Translations under genes and position numbers: made by a program
Notes under the pieces: generated by a model
The model's input: only the letters and a program-made list of their open reading frames with translations
Told to the model about the DNA's origin: nothing
Databases searched by the model: none
Origin: Flavobacterium limi
Lineage (GTDB): Bacteria; Bacteroidota; Bacteroidia; Flavobacteriales; Flavobacteriaceae
NCBI RefSeq assembly: GCF_010645075.1
Contig: NZ_JAADZV010000006.1
Location: forward strand, 124,001-188,000
Direction: 5' to 3'
DNA length: 64,000 bases
Part shown: positions 17,627 through 26,818 of the stretch, one piece after another
Numbering within the stretch: position 1 is the stretch's first letter
Layout: the number at the start of each line of letters is the position of its first letter

Positions 17627-18712
17627 TTATAAATTTTTATCCGATGTTATTAACAAAAACGATATAGTATCAACATTGTCTGCGTAATCCCATAATTGCG
17701 GAGTCTGTGTTTTACCGAAAGAAATACTGTTTTTAATCAGATTATTGCTTACAATGCATTGAATTTGCTCAGATTCTGCTTCAAGGCGATTTTTAAGATC
17801 GTCTATGTTTTCATAAAACTCATAAAAAACGCTTGAAATAGGAGAAGCATAACTCGAATCTTCTTTGATTGTCAAAAATCCATTGTCGAGTAATTTGAAA
17901 TTGCTCATTAAAAAAACAGCTTTATTGTAGTCATAGTTATTAGCATATTTTTCGTAATGAATAACGTCCTGGTATTTAAAAATAGCTTCAAAAAAAGCAT
18001 CAAATTTATAATCTTTCGGAACAAAAAGTTTAGATACACTGCGGCATCCTAAACCAAAATATCTAAAAATATCTTCGCCTAAAGCTTCTAAATCTTCTTT
18101 TGTTTCCTGTCCGTTCAATACCGCAACAGAATTTCTGTTTTTACGGATAATCGAAGGTTTATCTTTAAAATAATATTCAAAATAACGTGCAGTATTATTG
18201 CTGCCGGTTGCAATTACAGCGTCAAAATTTTCTAATTTTCCGTCAACGAAAGTGATTCTGTCTTTTAAACTTTCATCAATATGGATTAAATATTTTGCTA
18301 AAAACGGTAATAAATGCTGATCATTTGAAGAAGTTTTAACCAAAGCTTTATTTCCGGTAATTAAAACCGATAAAAAATCATGAAACCCTACCAGCGGAAT
18401 ATTTCCGGCCAAAATTAAGGCTACCGTTTTTTCTTTTTTATTGTTTTGAGAAAATTCAGATTCATACTTTGAAAGCCATTTGTCGATATTTTCTTCAGTC
18501 AAAGCATCTGCCCATGATTTTATGGCAAAATATACTTGCTCAGGGGTATACCATCCGTTATGTGATTGTGAGAGTTCAATGAGGTTTATAAAATCATCAA
18601 AAAACAAATCGTTACCTAAAACAGATTCGTTTTGAGTGTTTTTTTCTTCTGAAAACTGACTCAAAAACCGACCAAGTGCTATAAAAGATTGTTTTTTTTC
18701 GTTTTGTAACAT
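17627..18712 (-). CDS. LuxC-type acyl-CoA reductase
   Basis: The 361-residue protein resembles the LuxC acyl-CoA reductase family within the aldehyde dehydrogenase fold. Recognisable segments are VALILAGNIPLVGFHDFLSVLITGNKALVKTSS, DAVIATGSNNTARYFEYYF, IIRKNRNSVAVL and the candidate nucleophile Cys in YFGLGCRSVSKLFVP. LuxC enzymes reduce acyl-CoA or acyl-enzyme to aldehyde using NADPH. No LuxD/LuxE partners are nearby, so the physiological acyl substrate is unknown. It diverges from the ferredoxin gene across a 138-base region and precedes serC by 79 bases. Confidence 0.85.
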   Translation of the reverse strand: MLQNEKKQSFIALGRFLSQFSEEKNTQNESVLGNDLFFDDFINLIELSQSHNGWYTPEQVYFAIKSWADALTEENIDKWLSKYESEFSQNNKKEKTVALILAGNIPLVGFHDFLSVLITGNKALVKTSSNDQHLLPFLAKYLIHIDESLKDRITFVDGKLENFDAVIATGSNNTARYFEYYFKDKPSIIRKNRNSVAVLNGQETKEDLEALGEDIFRYFGLGCRSVSKLFVPKDYKFDAFFEAIFKYQDVIHYEKYANNYDYNKAVFLMSNFKLLDNGFLTIKEDSSYASPISSVFYEFYENIDDLKNRLEAESEQIQCIVSNNLIKNSISFGKTQTPQLWDYADNVDTISFLLITSDKNL

Positions 18713-18718
18713 AAGTAA

Positions 18719-18750
18719 TTTGTTTATGAAAGGTTTTGATTGTAATTTTG
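18719..18750 (+). promoter_or_regulatory. Promoter of the ferredoxin gene (TTTG-N20-TAATTTTG)
   Basis: TTTG at 18719-18722 and TAATTTTG at 18743-18750 are 20 bases apart, matching the Bacteroidota -33/-7 consensus (TTTG, about 19-21 bases, TAnnTTTG). The element faces the ferredoxin gene, leaving a leader of about 95 bases. It is the best two-part promoter I found in the window. Confidence 0.65.
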
Positions 18751-18850
18751 CACAAAAATAAGCTATATTAAGTTATAAGGCAAAGCAGAATAAAATGTTT
18801 GGCATTTTTTGTAAAGTCTTGTAATTTTTAACCCGTAACCAAGAATAAAA

Positions 18851-19201
18851 ATGGCAATAATTATAACCGACGAATGCATCAATTGTGGGGCTTGCGAACC
18901 AGAATGCCCTAATACAGCAATTTATGAAGGAGCTGATGATTGGAGATACAAAGACGGAACAAGTCTTTCAGGAACAGTAATTTTACCGGACGGAACTGAA
19001 GTTGATGCAGATGACGCTCAAACACCAATTTCCGATGAAGTATATTATATTGTACCTGGAAAATGTACAGAGTGTAAAGGTTTTCATGATGAACCTCAAT
19101 GTGCAGCTGTATGCCCTGTTGATTGTTGCGTGCCAGACGATAACCACGTAGAAGATGAAGAAACCTTGTTGAACAGACAGGCGTTCTTACATGGAGAATA
19201 A
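18851..19201 (+). CDS. 4Fe-4S dicluster ferredoxin
   Basis: The 116-residue protein has a first cluster motif [12 protein letters not shown] (Cys-x2-Cys-x2-Cys-x3-Cys-Pro) near residues 9-20 and a second at the C-terminal half ([22 protein letters not shown]), as in bacterial 2[4Fe-4S] ferredoxins with a long insertion in the second motif. The rest is strongly acidic ([21 protein letters not shown]). It is a soluble low-potential electron carrier; the redox partner is not evident. It is monocistronic, with its own promoter and a terminator after the stop. It diverges from the acyl-CoA reductase gene, a neighbour that could use reductant. Confidence 0.9.
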   Translation: MAIIITDECINCGACEPECPNTAIYEGADDWRYKDGTSLSGTVILPDGTEVDADDAQTPISDEVYYIVPGKCTECKGFHDEPQCAAVCPVDCCVPDDNHVEDEETLLNRQAFLHGE

Positions 19202-19225
19202 CGTAAAAAAATAATATATTTTCGG

Positions 19226-19256
19226 AAATCCCAGGCATAACGCTTGGGATTTTTGT
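19226..19256 (+). terminator. Terminator after the ferredoxin gene
   Basis: Inverted repeat AAATCCCA / TGGGATTT (19226-19233 and 19245-19252) followed by a T-rich tail. Confidence 0.8.
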
Positions 19257-19354
19257 TTTTAGAAATATACTTATTTATAGTGATTTTAATTTGCTTCTTA
19301 GAAGCTAGTTTTGTCTTGTTTTTTAAATATCAATTTAAAGCTAAATAAATCATT

Positions 19355-21034
19355 ATGGAATTTAATTTAAGGAGATTTATATTTTTTATTACAGGTTTAT
19401 TATTATTGTCGTGTAATAATGATGACGATATTGATCCATTAAAAACTTCGGATTTAGGCATCTCTATTGAAGCAGGCTCAGCTACTCCGGCTATCGGAAC
19501 CAGATTAGTCTTTATATTAACAGCAACAAATAATGGACCACTGGATGCTACAGAAGTTGTGGTAAAAAACAAAATCCCTTCCGGATATAGTTTTGAAAGT
19601 TTTGATGCCGCTTCTGGAGATTATGATAGTACAACCGGTATCTGGACTATAGGGGAATTAAAAAATCAGGAAAGTACAACGCTTAATATTATTGTAATTG
19701 TAAATCCAACAGGCGATTATAACAGTACAGCAAGAATTTCTGGAGGACAAGCAGATCTGGTTAAGACAAATAGTAATGCAAGTATTGTTTTTTCACCAAT
19801 TATTCTGACTGAGGACATGTTATTTACTTATAAAATATCAGAGGGGAATGATAAATTTGTGACAATTACTGGTTTGTCGCAATTGTGGCAGGATTTGAAT
19901 GCTGCCGACAAATTGAAGATTGTAGTACCTAATAAAATTCAGGGCCACTCTGTTACACAAATTGGAGATAAAGCTTTCGAAAATCAAAATGAAACTAGTA
20001 GTATTACTTTGCCTAATAGTATAACTAAGATAGGAAACAGGTCTTTTAGCGGATGTTCAGGTTTAAAAAATATTACGATTCCTGAACAGGTAACTTTTAT
20101 AGGTTCGTATGCTTTTTCGAATTGTACCAATTTGACAAATATAACTATCTCTAATGGTGTTCTTTCTATTGGGGAGGGGGCATTTGAATATTGTTCGGCT
20201 TTAACAGATATTATTATTCCGGAAAGTGTTGCCAGTATTGAGGATTATTTATTTGCTTATTGTACAAATATTAAATCTGTGAAGCTACCCGCTAATGCTG
20301 AAAGAATTGGTTATAGGGTTTTTTATGATTGTTCTAATCTGATAAATGTTAATCTGCCTGCTACTCTTAAAGTTATTGAATCATCTGTTTTTTATGGCTG
20401 TACTAAGTTAGCAGAGATAATAATTCCAGAGACAGTTGAAGAGATTCGTGACTATGCTTTTATTGGTTGTGAGAAAGTTACAAATATTAAAATTCCCAAT
20501 AATGTAAAAAAAATTGGTATTGAAGTTTTTAATGGCTGTAGTGATTTAACATCCTTTACAATTGATGCTAATGCTCATTTTAGTGTGATAGATGGGGTTT
20601 TGTATGATAAAGAGGCAAAAACATTAAGGTCTTGCCCAATGGGAAAAACAGGTTCTTTGGTAATACCTAACAGTGTTACCGAAATTGGCCACTCCGCATT
20701 TGTATATTGTAAAAAACTAACCAGTATAACCGCTCCAAATAGTATTGTTGTTATAAAACCTAATGCATTTAGATTTTGTTCGGGTTTAATAAGTATAACC
20801 ATTCCGAAAAGTGTAACATCTATTGGTTTTTATGCTTTTAGCGATAATACGAGTCTAAAAAGTGTAACAATTAATTCAATAGTGCCACCCTCACTCAATA
20901 TAGATTTACTCCCTTTTTCTAACTGTGATAATCTCAATGGTCACGGGGCAATAAAAGTTCCTGCCGTGAGTGTAGAAGCTTACAAAAATGCAGCTGGATG
21001 GTCTAAATATAAAGACATCATTTCTGCACAATAA
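19355..21034 (+). CDS. Lipoprotein with DUF11-like domain and BspA-type leucine-rich repeats
   Basis: The 559-residue protein starts with a lipoprotein signal (FIFFITGLLLLSCNNDDD), whose acidic residues after the lipid cysteine are a known surface-export signal type in Flavobacteriia. Residues about 33-140 are a DUF11-like Ig domain (ATNNGPLDATEVVVKNKIPSGY, GIWTIGELKNQEST). From about 185 to the C-terminus it consists of some 14 BspA/LRR_5 repeats of about 23 residues, such as IGNRSFSGCSGLKNITIPEQVTF and IGEGAFEYCSALTDIIIPESVAS. BspA-type proteins usually bind host or particle surfaces; no enzyme motif is seen. The repeats are degenerate at DNA level, so the array is old. It is monocistronic, with a terminator right after the stop. 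Confidence 0.9.
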   Translation: MEFNLRRFIFFITGLLLLSCNNDDDIDPLKTSDLGISIEAGSATPAIGTRLVFILTATNNGPLDATEVVVKNKIPSGYSFESFDAASGDYDSTTGIWTIGELKNQESTTLNIIVIVNPTGDYNSTARISGGQADLVKTNSNASIVFSPIILTEDMLFTYKISEGNDKFVTITGLSQLWQDLNAADKLKIVVPNKIQGHSVTQIGDKAFENQNETSSITLPNSITKIGNRSFSGCSGLKNITIPEQVTFIGSYAFSNCTNLTNITISNGVLSIGEGAFEYCSALTDIIIPESVASIEDYLFAYCTNIKSVKLPANAERIGYRVFYDCSNLINVNLPATLKVIESSVFYGCTKLAEIIIPETVEEIRDYAFIGCEKVTNIKIPNNVKKIGIEVFNGCSDLTSFTIDANAHFSVIDGVLYDKEAKTLRSCPMGKTGSLVIPNSVTEIGHSAFVYCKKLTSITAPNSIVVIKPNAFRFCSGLISITIPKSVTSIGFYAFSDNTSLKSVTINSIVPPSLNIDLLPFSNCDNLNGHGAIKVPAVSVEAYKNAAGWSKYKDIISAQ

Positions 21035-21080
21035 ATTCAAAAAAAATCCAGAATTTATACTTCAGGATTTTTTGAATTTT
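21034..21080 (+). terminator. Terminator after the LRR lipoprotein gene
   Basis: AATTCAAAAAAAATCC and GGATTTTTTGAATT form a long A/T-rich stem around a 15-base loop directly after the stop codon. Confidence 0.75.
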
Positions 21081-21180
21081 ATGACTGGTAAATGTTATTC
21101 GTTTGATTTTGAATTATTTGTTATGAAACGTTAATTTATTCATCGAAATTTAATACTTTCGTAGAAAATTTAATAAATCT

Positions 21181-22344
21181 ATGAGAGGATTAATACTTTT
21201 ATTCGTCTTTTTCTTTAATTTAAATATTTATGCACAAAGCACTGAATACTCAATTGTTATAAAAGACATAGAAACATTGTTGCCTGTAGAAAATGCAACT
21301 GTTTTTATCATGAAAACAAAGCAGACTCTGATAAGTAATAAAGATGGTAAAGTAACTTTTGAATTGAATGGAGCTTCTAATGTCCAGGTGTCTGAAACAA
21401 ATTATGAAAAATTAACGCTTCGCTGGGCAGTACTAAAAGACGATCAATTTGTAGTTTATCTTAAAAGCAGCCATAACAAATTAGATGAAATAGTAGTTTC
21501 ACATGAAAATCCACAAAAAATTCTGCAAAAAATTGTTACTAATTCAAGACAAAAATTAGCTGCTTCTTACCGCTTAAAAGTATATGTGAGAGAGTTTTTT
21601 TTGTTAGACCACAAATACTCTTATTATAATGACGGACTTGTAAATTTTCAGTTTTCAGTCAGTCAGAAAAAAGCAACTACAACATTACTTGTAGAGCAAA
21701 ACAGGTCTTATGGTTTATTAGAAGCGGATATAAGTGCAGATTTAAAGGGATATAATCTGAATAATATCATGGAAAATTATTGCAATTTAAATTATTTCGA
21801 TCCTCTTTTAGATTCAAAAACAAAAAAAGAATACAATTTTACAACCAAGGGACATCCTAATAATAAAAGCTATTATATAATGTCTGTGGTGCCTTTAGAT
21901 GATTCAAAAACGGCTCTGGATACTTATGAAATAGTTTATGACCCGGAAAAAAAGCTTATTGTAGAATTTAGTGTTATTATAGTACCCGCTAACCTTGCTC
22001 AGATTCAGGAAAACGAACAAATTGGTTCTAAAAACATTACAAAATCGTCTGTAAAGGTTAATTACAGAATAGATGGTCTGGACTATTATCTATTGACTGC
22101 AAATGAAGAGATAGGCTATGATTTAGTTTTGAAAGAGGAGATAAAAAACATTCAGGTTCGTAATAGTTTTATAACAACGAATTTCAACAGACAAAATTTT
22201 ACTTATAAAGAAAGTGATGTTTTTAAAGAAAAATCACTTTTTAATAAAAAGAACAAAGTCCTGACCAAATATTGGGATATTTCGGGATTCACCGCTACCG
22301 ATGAAGAGAAAAAAATTATAGATGAATTAGAATTTAAACTATAA
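21181..22344 (+). CDS. Secreted carboxypeptidase-regulatory-like domain protein
   Basis: The 387-residue protein has a signal peptide (LILLFVFFFNLNIYAQS, cleaved after about residue 19). Residues about 23-95 form a carboxypeptidase-regulatory-like beta-sandwich (VIKDIETLLPVENATVFI, NKDGKVTFEL, and LDEIVVSHENP where TonB-linked proteins have their plug connector). The remaining 290 residues contain many Tyr and Asn residues and resemble the large uncharacterised outer-membrane-associated proteins of Bacteroidota that carry this domain. No enzymatic motif is visible. It is monocistronic, ends at a bidirectional terminator, and converges with the TonB receptor gene. Confidence 0.7.
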   Translation: MRGLILLFVFFFNLNIYAQSTEYSIVIKDIETLLPVENATVFIMKTKQTLISNKDGKVTFELNGASNVQVSETNYEKLTLRWAVLKDDQFVVYLKSSHNKLDEIVVSHENPQKILQKIVTNSRQKLAASYRLKVYVREFFLLDHKYSYYNDGLVNFQFSVSQKKATTTLLVEQNRSYGLLEADISADLKGYNLNNIMENYCNLNYFDPLLDSKTKKEYNFTTKGHPNNKSYYIMSVVPLDDSKTALDTYEIVYDPEKKLIVEFSVIIVPANLAQIQENEQIGSKNITKSSVKVNYRIDGLDYYLLTANEEIGYDLVLKEEIKNIQVRNSFITTNFNRQNFTYKESDVFKEKSLFNKKNKVLTKYWDISGFTATDEEKKIIDELEFKL

Positions 22345-22379
22345 ACAAAAATCCTGAGTTTATCGCTCAGGATTTTTGT
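22345..22379. terminator. Bidirectional terminator
   Basis: A perfect 14-base inverted repeat (ACAAAAATCCTGAG / CTCAGGATTTTTGT) with a 7-base loop, between two convergent genes. Confidence 0.9.
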
Positions 22380-22403
22380 TTTATGAATAAATGATTTTCA
22401 GCC

Positions 22404-25139
22404 TTAAAAATTAAACCCAAGTCTGGCATAGTAATAAGCGCCACTGAATCCCATTTGTACAGCGTCCCAGTAACCGCCTGCTTCAACCCAGTCATCTTGC
22501 TGGTCAGGGTAAATATTTAAAAGGTTATTGGCTCCAATACTTAATTTGGTCGATTTAGAAAGTTTAAATCCTAAAGTCAAATCGGTTACAATTTTGGCAC
22601 CGTAAGTATCTGTAGCAGCTCTTTTTTGGTTCGCAAATACCTGTTCATCAGTTTCAGACGGATCAGTTCTGTAATCCTCAGGATCTTCATCCATTTGATA
22701 ATCTAATAATTTTACTTCGCTGAATCTGGTAAATGCCAGTCCTGCATCAAACCACTTTCTGCCGTAATTAAGGTTTAGACCAAATTTATTTGGTGGGGCA
22801 GAAGCAAGTAAAAAAGCTTTATCACGTTCCCCAAAAAATGTTTTTTCTTCTAAATCACCATTTTTAACTTTATCGATTTTCATGTCATTGATGTTCCCAA
22901 CTAAAGTGGCACCAAATCTGTTTTCATTAATTGTTTTTTTCCAGGACAGAACTACATCAAGTCCCATTGTTTTGGTATCTACACCATTTACGAAAAACTG
23001 TGCCTTATCAACACCCAGATTATATTGCGTGGCATCAAAATATCCGGTTAACACGATTCTGTCCTTCACATTAATTAAATATCCATCAACAGTTGCGGTG
23101 AAATCTCCAAAATTTGCTGTTAACCCTAAAGAACCATTTACTGCTTTTTCTTCGTTCAGGTCATCAATACCAAAAGCTTTTGTTACCGGACTGTTATTTG
23201 GAGAAAGTAAGACCTCTGTTGCACCACCGGAACTAAAGTTGGTAAAACGTAAGTTATAATAAATTTGAGCTAATGATGGAGCGCGGAAGCCTGTGCTAAC
23301 TGACCCCCTTAAATTGAGATTATCAGTAAGTTTTAGTCTTGAAGCTAATTTTCCGTTTATAGTACTACCAAAATCGCTGTAATTTTCAAAACGTACAGCG
23401 CCACTTAACATAAAGGCTTCAGTGACATCCAATTCTGCATCCGTATACAACGAAAGGTTGGAACGGTTTTTATCAATAACATTTTTTGGACTATAGCCTG
23501 GAAAGCCCTGCGAACCTCCAGGTCTGGATATTGTTGGTGAAGATTCCGGGTCAGATGGATCATAATCAGGATTTGGTATAGTAGGGGCACTTTGATTTGA
23601 AGGATCCGTAATTGGTCTTCCTTCAGTGTCATAAGTAGCATATGAACCTTCTTCTCCAGAAAAAATATTAAATTTCTCAGTTCTGTATTCAGCTCCGAAA
23701 GCCAGATTCAATCCATCAAGAACACTTTCATAATTTTTTGAGATGTCAAAATTAGTTGTGTTTTGAGTCAGACTATGGCCACCGGCATCAAATTCAGTTG
23801 GCGAAGCTTCCAGTAAAGAAGCATTGATTGTTCCTTTTACATAATAATGGAATGAATTTTTTCCATATGTATTGCTAAAGTCGATTTTCCATCCACTGGC
23901 AGTTTGAGATCTTATTCCGGCGGCAAATGAATTGTCTATGATATTAGAAGTAATCCTTGGGGTATAACCGCCCGGATAGACTTCTTCTACAACTCTTTCT
24001 CCATCATTTCTGGTAAAGGCATAAGCATCTGTATTTCTGTAATTTCTTCCTCCAAAAGCATAAAATTCCGTTTTCTCTGAAATTGGAATGGCTAAATTAC
24101 CAAATAGGTTAAAACTCTGAATCTCTGCCTCACCAAAACCTTTTCTAAAATCAAAACCCGGACGCAAAGTTTTGTTCTTATTCAGGAATTCAGTAGTAAA
24201 ATTTGCATAACCTCCTTTGTCGCCAACAGCAACACCATAATTAGCAGCCACTTTAACAGATCCTCCGTCAAAAGCCTGATCTTTTCCAAATGTATTGCCA
24301 TTGCCATTTTGATCTAAGCGGTATCCATCAGTGTTTGCAGTACCTGCAGGGAAATCTCCTTTTGCATTAGTATTGTAAGCGCCATAAGTTACTGAGCCGG
24401 TAAGTTCATTAATATTATCGTTCATTACAATATTAATTACCCCAGCAATGGCATCAGAACCGTATTGCGCAGCAGCACCATCACGTAAAATTTCAATTCT
24501 TTTAATCGAAGCCGCCGGGATTGTATTTAAATCGGTTCCTGTGTTACCACGTCCGCGTGTTCCGAATAAATTAATAAGAGAGGATTGATGCCTTCTTTTT
24601 CCGTTAATCAAAACCAAAGTCTGGTCAGGACCCATTCCTCTTAAAGAAGCCGGGTCAACGTGATCTGCACCATCAGAACCTGATTGTTTGTTGGCATTAA
24701 ACGATGGGGCAACATATTGCAACAGTTCATTAATTTCTATTTTTCCGCTTTGTGTCGTAACCTCTTTAACATTAATAACATCAATTGGAACAGCCGAGTT
24801 TACTACGGTTCTTTTTGTATTTCGCGAGCCTACAACTACAACATCATTCAGAATCTGGCCACCGCTTTCATCTAAAACAATATTGAGATTATTGCCTGAA
24901 ACTATTTTTTCTACAGTCGAGAAACCGACATAACTAAAAGTTAAAGTCGCACCTTCATTTACTTTAATAACAAAATTACCTTCGAAATCGGTAGAGACAC
25001 CGTTTGAAGTTCCTTTTTCAACAACATTTACACCGGGCAGAGGTGCGCCTGACTTATCTTTAACGTTGCCCGAGACTTCTTTTTGTGCAAAAAGAAAAGT
25101 CGAATTTATCAGAAATAAAAATAATGCAATCTTTTTCAT
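22404..25139 (-). CDS. TonB-dependent outer-membrane receptor with N-terminal carboxypeptidase-regulatory domain
   Basis: The 911-residue protein has a signal peptide (KKIALFLFLINSTFLFAQ), a carboxypeptidase-regulatory-like domain (about 20-100: VSGNVKDKSGAPLPGVNVV, TDFEGNFVIKV), a plug domain (about 110-240: LNDVVVVGSRN, RGMGPDQTLVLINGKRR, AAAQYGSDAIAGVINIVM) and a long barrel ending YYARLGFNF. It is shorter than typical SusC proteins (about 1000 residues) and has no SusD neighbour, so it is better regarded as a siderophore- or small-molecule-type receptor than a glycan importer. The ligand cannot be read from sequence. The gene stands alone, with a 292-base upstream region shared divergently with ychF. 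Confidence 0.9.
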   Translation of the reverse strand: MKKIALFLFLINSTFLFAQKEVSGNVKDKSGAPLPGVNVVEKGTSNGVSTDFEGNFVIKVNEGATLTFSYVGFSTVEKIVSGNNLNIVLDESGGQILNDVVVVGSRNTKRTVVNSAVPIDVINVKEVTTQSGKIEINELLQYVAPSFNANKQSGSDGADHVDPASLRGMGPDQTLVLINGKRRHQSSLINLFGTRGRGNTGTDLNTIPAASIKRIEILRDGAAAQYGSDAIAGVINIVMNDNINELTGSVTYGAYNTNAKGDFPAGTANTDGYRLDQNGNGNTFGKDQAFDGGSVKVAANYGVAVGDKGGYANFTTEFLNKNKTLRPGFDFRKGFGEAEIQSFNLFGNLAIPISEKTEFYAFGGRNYRNTDAYAFTRNDGERVVEEVYPGGYTPRITSNIIDNSFAAGIRSQTASGWKIDFSNTYGKNSFHYYVKGTINASLLEASPTEFDAGGHSLTQNTTNFDISKNYESVLDGLNLAFGAEYRTEKFNIFSGEEGSYATYDTEGRPITDPSNQSAPTIPNPDYDPSDPESSPTISRPGGSQGFPGYSPKNVIDKNRSNLSLYTDAELDVTEAFMLSGAVRFENYSDFGSTINGKLASRLKLTDNLNLRGSVSTGFRAPSLAQIYYNLRFTNFSSGGATEVLLSPNNSPVTKAFGIDDLNEEKAVNGSLGLTANFGDFTATVDGYLINVKDRIVLTGYFDATQYNLGVDKAQFFVNGVDTKTMGLDVVLSWKKTINENRFGATLVGNINDMKIDKVKNGDLEEKTFFGERDKAFLLASAPPNKFGLNLNYGRKWFDAGLAFTRFSEVKLLDYQMDEDPEDYRTDPSETDEQVFANQKRAATDTYGAKIVTDLTLGFKLSKSTKLSIGANNLLNIYPDQQDDWVEAGGYWDAVQMGFSGAYYYARLGFNF

Positions 25140-25291
25140 GGTTGTTTGATTTTTTGGTTTGTTTTTGTTTGTAGTTCATATAAAATTAATATTTTTTAAC
25201 AAAATATTGGTAAAAAGTTTAAAAATTTTAAAAGACACTGTGGAAAATACATTAATGCACATTTTTACTTCACTCCGGAGTTATTAAATCT

Positions 25292-25299
25292 TATATTTG
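25292..25299 (+). promoter_or_regulatory. Candidate -7 element for ychF
   Basis: TATATTTG (TAnnTTTG) on the plus strand, 132 bases before the ychF ATG. No TTTG is seen at the -33 spacing, so this rests on one element. Confidence 0.4.
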
Positions 25300-25431
25300 C
25301 AAAATTTTACAGCCAAAAAATATCACTTTGGCAGAAAACCAAAAAACAATTAATTCATAAGACATTAAATTACAAAGATTAATGTTGGGCCTAAACAGAA
25401 AAGGCTGAACAAAATAAATAGAAACAAACAG

Positions 25432-26526
25432 ATGAAAGCAGGAATTGTAGGATTACCAAATGTTGGAAAATCAACATTATTTAATTGTTTATCTAATGCA
25501 AAAGCGCAGAGTGCGAACTTCCCTTTTTGTACAATCGAGCCAAATATTGGTGTTGTAAACGTTCCGGATCCCAGGATCAATAAATTAGAGGAATTGGTAA
25601 AACCAGAACGTGTACAAATGGCAACTGTAGATATTGTTGATATTGCAGGTTTGGTAAAAGGGGCAAGTAAAGGTGAAGGCCTTGGAAACCAGTTTTTAGG
25701 AAACATTAGAGAGTGTAATGCTATCATTCACGTTTTGCGTTGTTTTGATAATGATAATATCGTACATGTTGATGGAAACGTAAATCCAATTCGTGATAAA
25801 GAAACCATCGATATTGAATTGCAGTTAAAAGATTTGGAAACAATCGAAAAACGTTTAGAAAAAGTAAAACGTGCTGCAAAAACCGGAAATAAAGAAGCTC
25901 AGACTGAAGAAGCTTTATTGAACAGAATAAGAGAAGCTTTGTTACAGGCAAAATCTGCAAGAACAATTGTTGCACAAAATAATGACGAAGAAGTTTTATT
26001 AGAAAGCTTCCAACTGATTACTGCAAAACCGGTTTTATACGTTTGTAATGTTGACGAAAGCTCAGCAGTAAACGGGAATAAATATGTAGACCAGGTTCGA
26101 GAATTGGTAAAAGATGAAGATGCTGAAGTTATCATCCTTTCAGTAGGAGCAGAGGCTGATATTACAGAATTAGAAAGCTATGAAGAGCGTCAGGTTTTCC
26201 TTGAAGATATGGGGTTAGAGGAGCCGGGAGCTTCTGTTTTAATTCGTGCAGCTTACAAACTTTTAAAACAACAAACTTACTTTACAGCTGGTGTAAAAGA
26301 AGTTCGTGCCTGGACCATCAATATTGGAGCAACTGCGCCACAGGCAGCAGGAGTTATCCACACTGATTTCGAAAAAGGATTCATTCGTGCAGAGGTAATT
26401 TCATACGATGATTACGTTCAGTACGGTTCTGAGGCAAAAGCTAAAGAAGCCGGAAAATTCAGGGTAGAAGGAAAAGAATACGTGGTGAAAGATGGTGATG
26501 TAATGCATTTCCGTTTTAACGTTTAA
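25432..26526 (+). CDS. ychF: Redox-regulated ATPase YchF (Obg-family)
   Basis: The 364-residue protein matches YchF/Ola1 over its full length. The P-loop GLPNVGKS is at 7-14, followed by the switch segment ANFPFCTIEPNIGVVNVPD and VDIVDIAGLVKGASKGEGLGNQFL. The specificity motif region reads YVCNVDE in place of the GTPase NKxD, as expected for this ATP-preferring member. A TGS domain is at the C-terminus (AWTINIGATAPQAAGVIHTDFEKGFIRAEVISYDDY). YchF binds ribosomes and has roles in stress and translation control. It is single, with a terminator hairpin 36 bases after the stop. Confidence 0.95.
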   Translation: MKAGIVGLPNVGKSTLFNCLSNAKAQSANFPFCTIEPNIGVVNVPDPRINKLEELVKPERVQMATVDIVDIAGLVKGASKGEGLGNQFLGNIRECNAIIHVLRCFDNDNIVHVDGNVNPIRDKETIDIELQLKDLETIEKRLEKVKRAAKTGNKEAQTEEALLNRIREALLQAKSARTIVAQNNDEEVLLESFQLITAKPVLYVCNVDESSAVNGNKYVDQVRELVKDEDAEVIILSVGAEADITELESYEERQVFLEDMGLEEPGASVLIRAAYKLLKQQTYFTAGVKEVRAWTINIGATAPQAAGVIHTDFEKGFIRAEVISYDDYVQYGSEAKAKEAGKFRVEGKEYVVKDGDVMHFRFNV

Positions 26527-26561
26527 TCTTTTAGATAAAAGAATCAAGAAGAAAGATTTGA

Positions 26562-26588
26562 CCGCTGGAGAAATTCAGCGGTTTTTTT
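26562..26588 (+). terminator. Terminator after ychF
   Basis: CCGCTG-8-base loop-CAGCGG stem followed by seven T residues. Confidence 0.85.
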
Positions 26589-26818
26589 ATGTTTTAATTT
26601 GAAGAAGAGAGAGATCAGTTTTAATTTGCAAAATCTGGGAGGGAATAAAAATGATAAGTATCTATTTCCAGCTTTCCATTTCAAGCTGGGGTAGTCAGAA
26701 AATAGAGGGCTTTTTGTTTTAAAATAAAGAAATGAAAACAAAATTTGAAAACTTAAAAAAATTGGCTTAAAAATTGGTTACAGAAAATCAACCATAACTA
26801 AATCTAAAACCAATCAAA

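Noticed and set aside
19900..21000. Regularly spaced repeats that might suggest a CRISPR array
   Set aside because: The periodicity is about 69 bases and in frame with a leucine-rich-repeat protein; the DNA copies are degenerate and there are no spacers.
22404..25139. TonB receptor as a SusC-type glycan importer
   Set aside because: The protein is shorter than typical SusC, and no SusD, glycosidase or regulator gene flanks it.
26544..26741. A 65-codon minus-strand frame in the gap after ychF
   Set aside because: It covers the ychF terminator, has a low-complexity composition and no recognisable family.
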